Assembly (NCBI GenBank): GCA_947176545.1
Contig: CAMWRB010000063.1
Span: 1-6,908, forward strand
Direction of reading: 5' to 3'
DNA length: 6,908 bases
Source: an uncultured Porphyromonadaceae bacterium
GTDB taxonomy: Bacteria > Bacteroidota > Bacteroidia > Bacteroidales > Muribaculaceae
This document shows positions 5,784 through 6,908 of the stretch, one piece after another; within the stretch, counting starts at the first letter, position 1; the number at the start of each line of letters is the position of its first letter. The notes beneath the pieces were generated by a model that had not been told where the DNA came from, did no database searches, and saw only the letters and a program-made list of their open reading frames with translations. A program made the translations under genes and the position numbers.

Positions 5784-6908
5784 ATGAGCGCCATGAAGCA
5801 GTTCAAGAACACTTTCAAGTGGTATTTCACCAAAGCGGCTCTTCCGTTCTGGGGCATGATTATACTCGACTGTATATTCGTCATAGCCTCGGGATTGCTG
5901 GCATACACCATGCATCATTGGCCCGAAGCACTCCTCGATGATATCGTGCCGCTGCTGCGTACTCTTGTCATCTTCCTCCCCTGCTTCCTTATATCATTCA
6001 AGCTCTTTCATACTTACGTCGGAGTCATACGCTTCTCTACATTCAATGACCTGCTCAGAATCTTCTTCTCCGTCGTGGTAGCCGTTACACTCGTGGTGAT
6101 ACTTCAGGCTCTGATACTCCCGACACATATCATACTCCGCTTCGGAGTCTCGGATATGACCCTCTTCGGACTCCTGACCGTCACATTCATGATTCTCAGC
6201 CGTATATGGGTCAAGACCATATATGAGGAGTATATACACCGCAACGTCCAGCACAAGGCATTTATTCTCGGAGTCAAATCGGGAGCCGTATCTCTGGCCA
6301 AAAATATCAATTCCTCAGCACATACACCCTATCGACTCGCAGGGTTCATAACCAACGAGCGCGATATGGTCCATCATATGCTGATGGGCAAGGAGATTTA
6401 CTATTTTGACGAACGGCTCATCGAAATCATGGCTCGCAAGGGTGTGCAATATATCATCGTCTCACCATTGATGATGAACGCGCTGCATGAATATTCAGAC
6501 CTTACGGGAAAAATGGTGGATGCCGGCATCAAGATGCTCGTGCTTCCCAATGCCACCGAATGGGATGGGAAAAGCGACATACAGATAGCCAATCTCAAAC
6601 CGATTGACGTCGAAGACCTGCTGCCGCGTGAAAAAATCGAGATTGACCTCAAGGCTGCCGCCGAACTGCTCACCGACAAGGTCGTCATGATTACCGGAGC
6701 GGCAGGAAGCATAGGCAGCGAGATGGTCAGGCAAATAGCTACATTCCAGCCCAAACTGATGGTGCTCATTGACCAGGCGGAGACTCCCATGCACGACATC
6801 AGGCTGATGATGCACAAGGAGTATGCCAACGTCAAGGCTGATACGATTGTAGCCGACATATCCGACAGCAATCTTATGGAGCGGACTTTCAAACGATATA
6901 AACCGGAT
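5784..6908 (+). CDS. Membrane-anchored NDP-sugar 4,6-dehydratase, PglF/WbpM/CapD-like, 3'-truncated by window
   Basis: The frame is open from ATG 5784 to the window end and gives the first 375 residues; full-length relatives are about 600-650, so the catalytic TMK/YxxxK-type residues are not visible. Four membrane segments can be read at about 18-42, 54-78, 91-112 and 123-145. They are followed by a cytosolic nucleotide-binding-like domain beginning HKAFILGV (157-164), then the Rossmann motif TGAAGSIGSE (304-313) and LIDQAET (328-334), which matches the DxxE stretch after strand beta2 in this family. The enzyme would take UDP-GlcNAc to UDP-4-keto-6-deoxy-HexNAc on the inner face of the membrane, feeding the aminotransferase directly upstream. 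Retention or inversion at C5 (PglF versus PseB/FlaA1 type) cannot be told, but membrane anchoring favours PglF/WbpM. A second in-frame ATG at 5793 is a possible start; 5784 is chosen because it is 5 nt from the preceding stop. Confidence 0.94.
   Translation, partial: MSAMKQFKNTFKWYFTKAALPFWGMIILDCIFVIASGLLAYTMHHWPEALLDDIVPLLRTLVIFLPCFLISFKLFHTYVGVIRFSTFNDLLRIFFSVVVAVTLVVILQALILPTHIILRFGVSDMTLFGLLTVTFMILSRIWVKTIYEEYIHRNVQHKAFILGVKSGAVSLAKNINSSAHTPYRLAGFITNERDMVHHMLMGKEIYYFDERLIEIMARKGVQYIIVSPLMMNALHEYSDLTGKMVDAGIKMLVLPNATEWDGKSDIQIANLKPIDVEDLLPREKIEIDLKAAAELLTDKVVMITGAAGSIGSEMVRQIATFQPKLMVLIDQAETPMHDIRLMMHKEYANVKADTIVADISDSNLMERTFKRYKPD

Noticed and set aside
6401..6892. Open frame of 163 codons on the - strand, rich in Ser/Met/Ile
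   Set aside because: It is antisense to the dehydratase, whose + frame carries membrane segments and a clear Rossmann motif. The composition is that of a shadow frame.

Overview
The window is one strand-consistent surface-polysaccharide (O-antigen/capsule-type) biosynthesis cluster, with eight protein genes all on the + strand and both end genes cut by the window. The organism looks like a Bacteroidota, most likely a gut Bacteroidales. The evidence is that starts lack Shine-Dalgarno sequences and are instead preceded by A-rich leaders, and that protein features (420-residue DegT-type aminotransferase, small PglC-like transferase, WbpM/PglF-like membrane dehydratase) resemble Bacteroidales O-antigen genes. 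Muribaculaceae is a guess from overall feel, not something shown here.

The left half (1-3277) is an acyl-chain cassette: the C-terminal half of a FabG-like short-chain reductase, an AMP-forming acyl-activating enzyme, a stand-alone acyl carrier protein with an intact phosphopantetheine serine, and a KAS III/FabH-like condensing enzyme with a complete Cys-His-Asn triad. Together these could load a short acid onto the carrier, extend it by two carbons and reduce the 3-keto group, giving a hydroxyacyl-ACP.

The right half (3281-6908) is a sugar cassette: a small PglC-like phosphoglycosyl transferase, a glyoxalase-II-like metallo-beta-lactamase-fold hydrolase, a PglE-like PLP sugar aminotransferase, and the N-terminal 375 residues of a PglF/WbpM-like membrane-anchored NDP-sugar 4,6-dehydratase. 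Dehydratase plus aminotransferase would make a UDP-4-amino-4,6-dideoxy-HexNAc (QuiNAc4N-type), and the small transferase would put that sugar-phosphate on undecaprenyl phosphate as the first sugar of the glycan.

Genes from the condensing enzyme onward are tightly packed (3-nt gap, 30-nt gap, 4-nt ATGA overlap, 5-nt gap), so an operon is likely. The most interesting reading is that the two halves form one pathway: a custom fatty/hydroxy acid made on a dedicated carrier protein and placed on the C4 amine of the initiating sugar, comparable to the dihydroxyhexanoyl-Qui2NAc4N known from Flavobacterium psychrophilum O-polysaccharide. No N-acyltransferase is visible, so that link is predicted, not shown. 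No RNA genes, mobile elements or CRISPR arrays were seen. The only non-coding structure is short: tandem repeats in the two spacers flanking the ligase gene and a small dyad before the hydrolase gene. There is no gene-free stretch longer than 80 bases.
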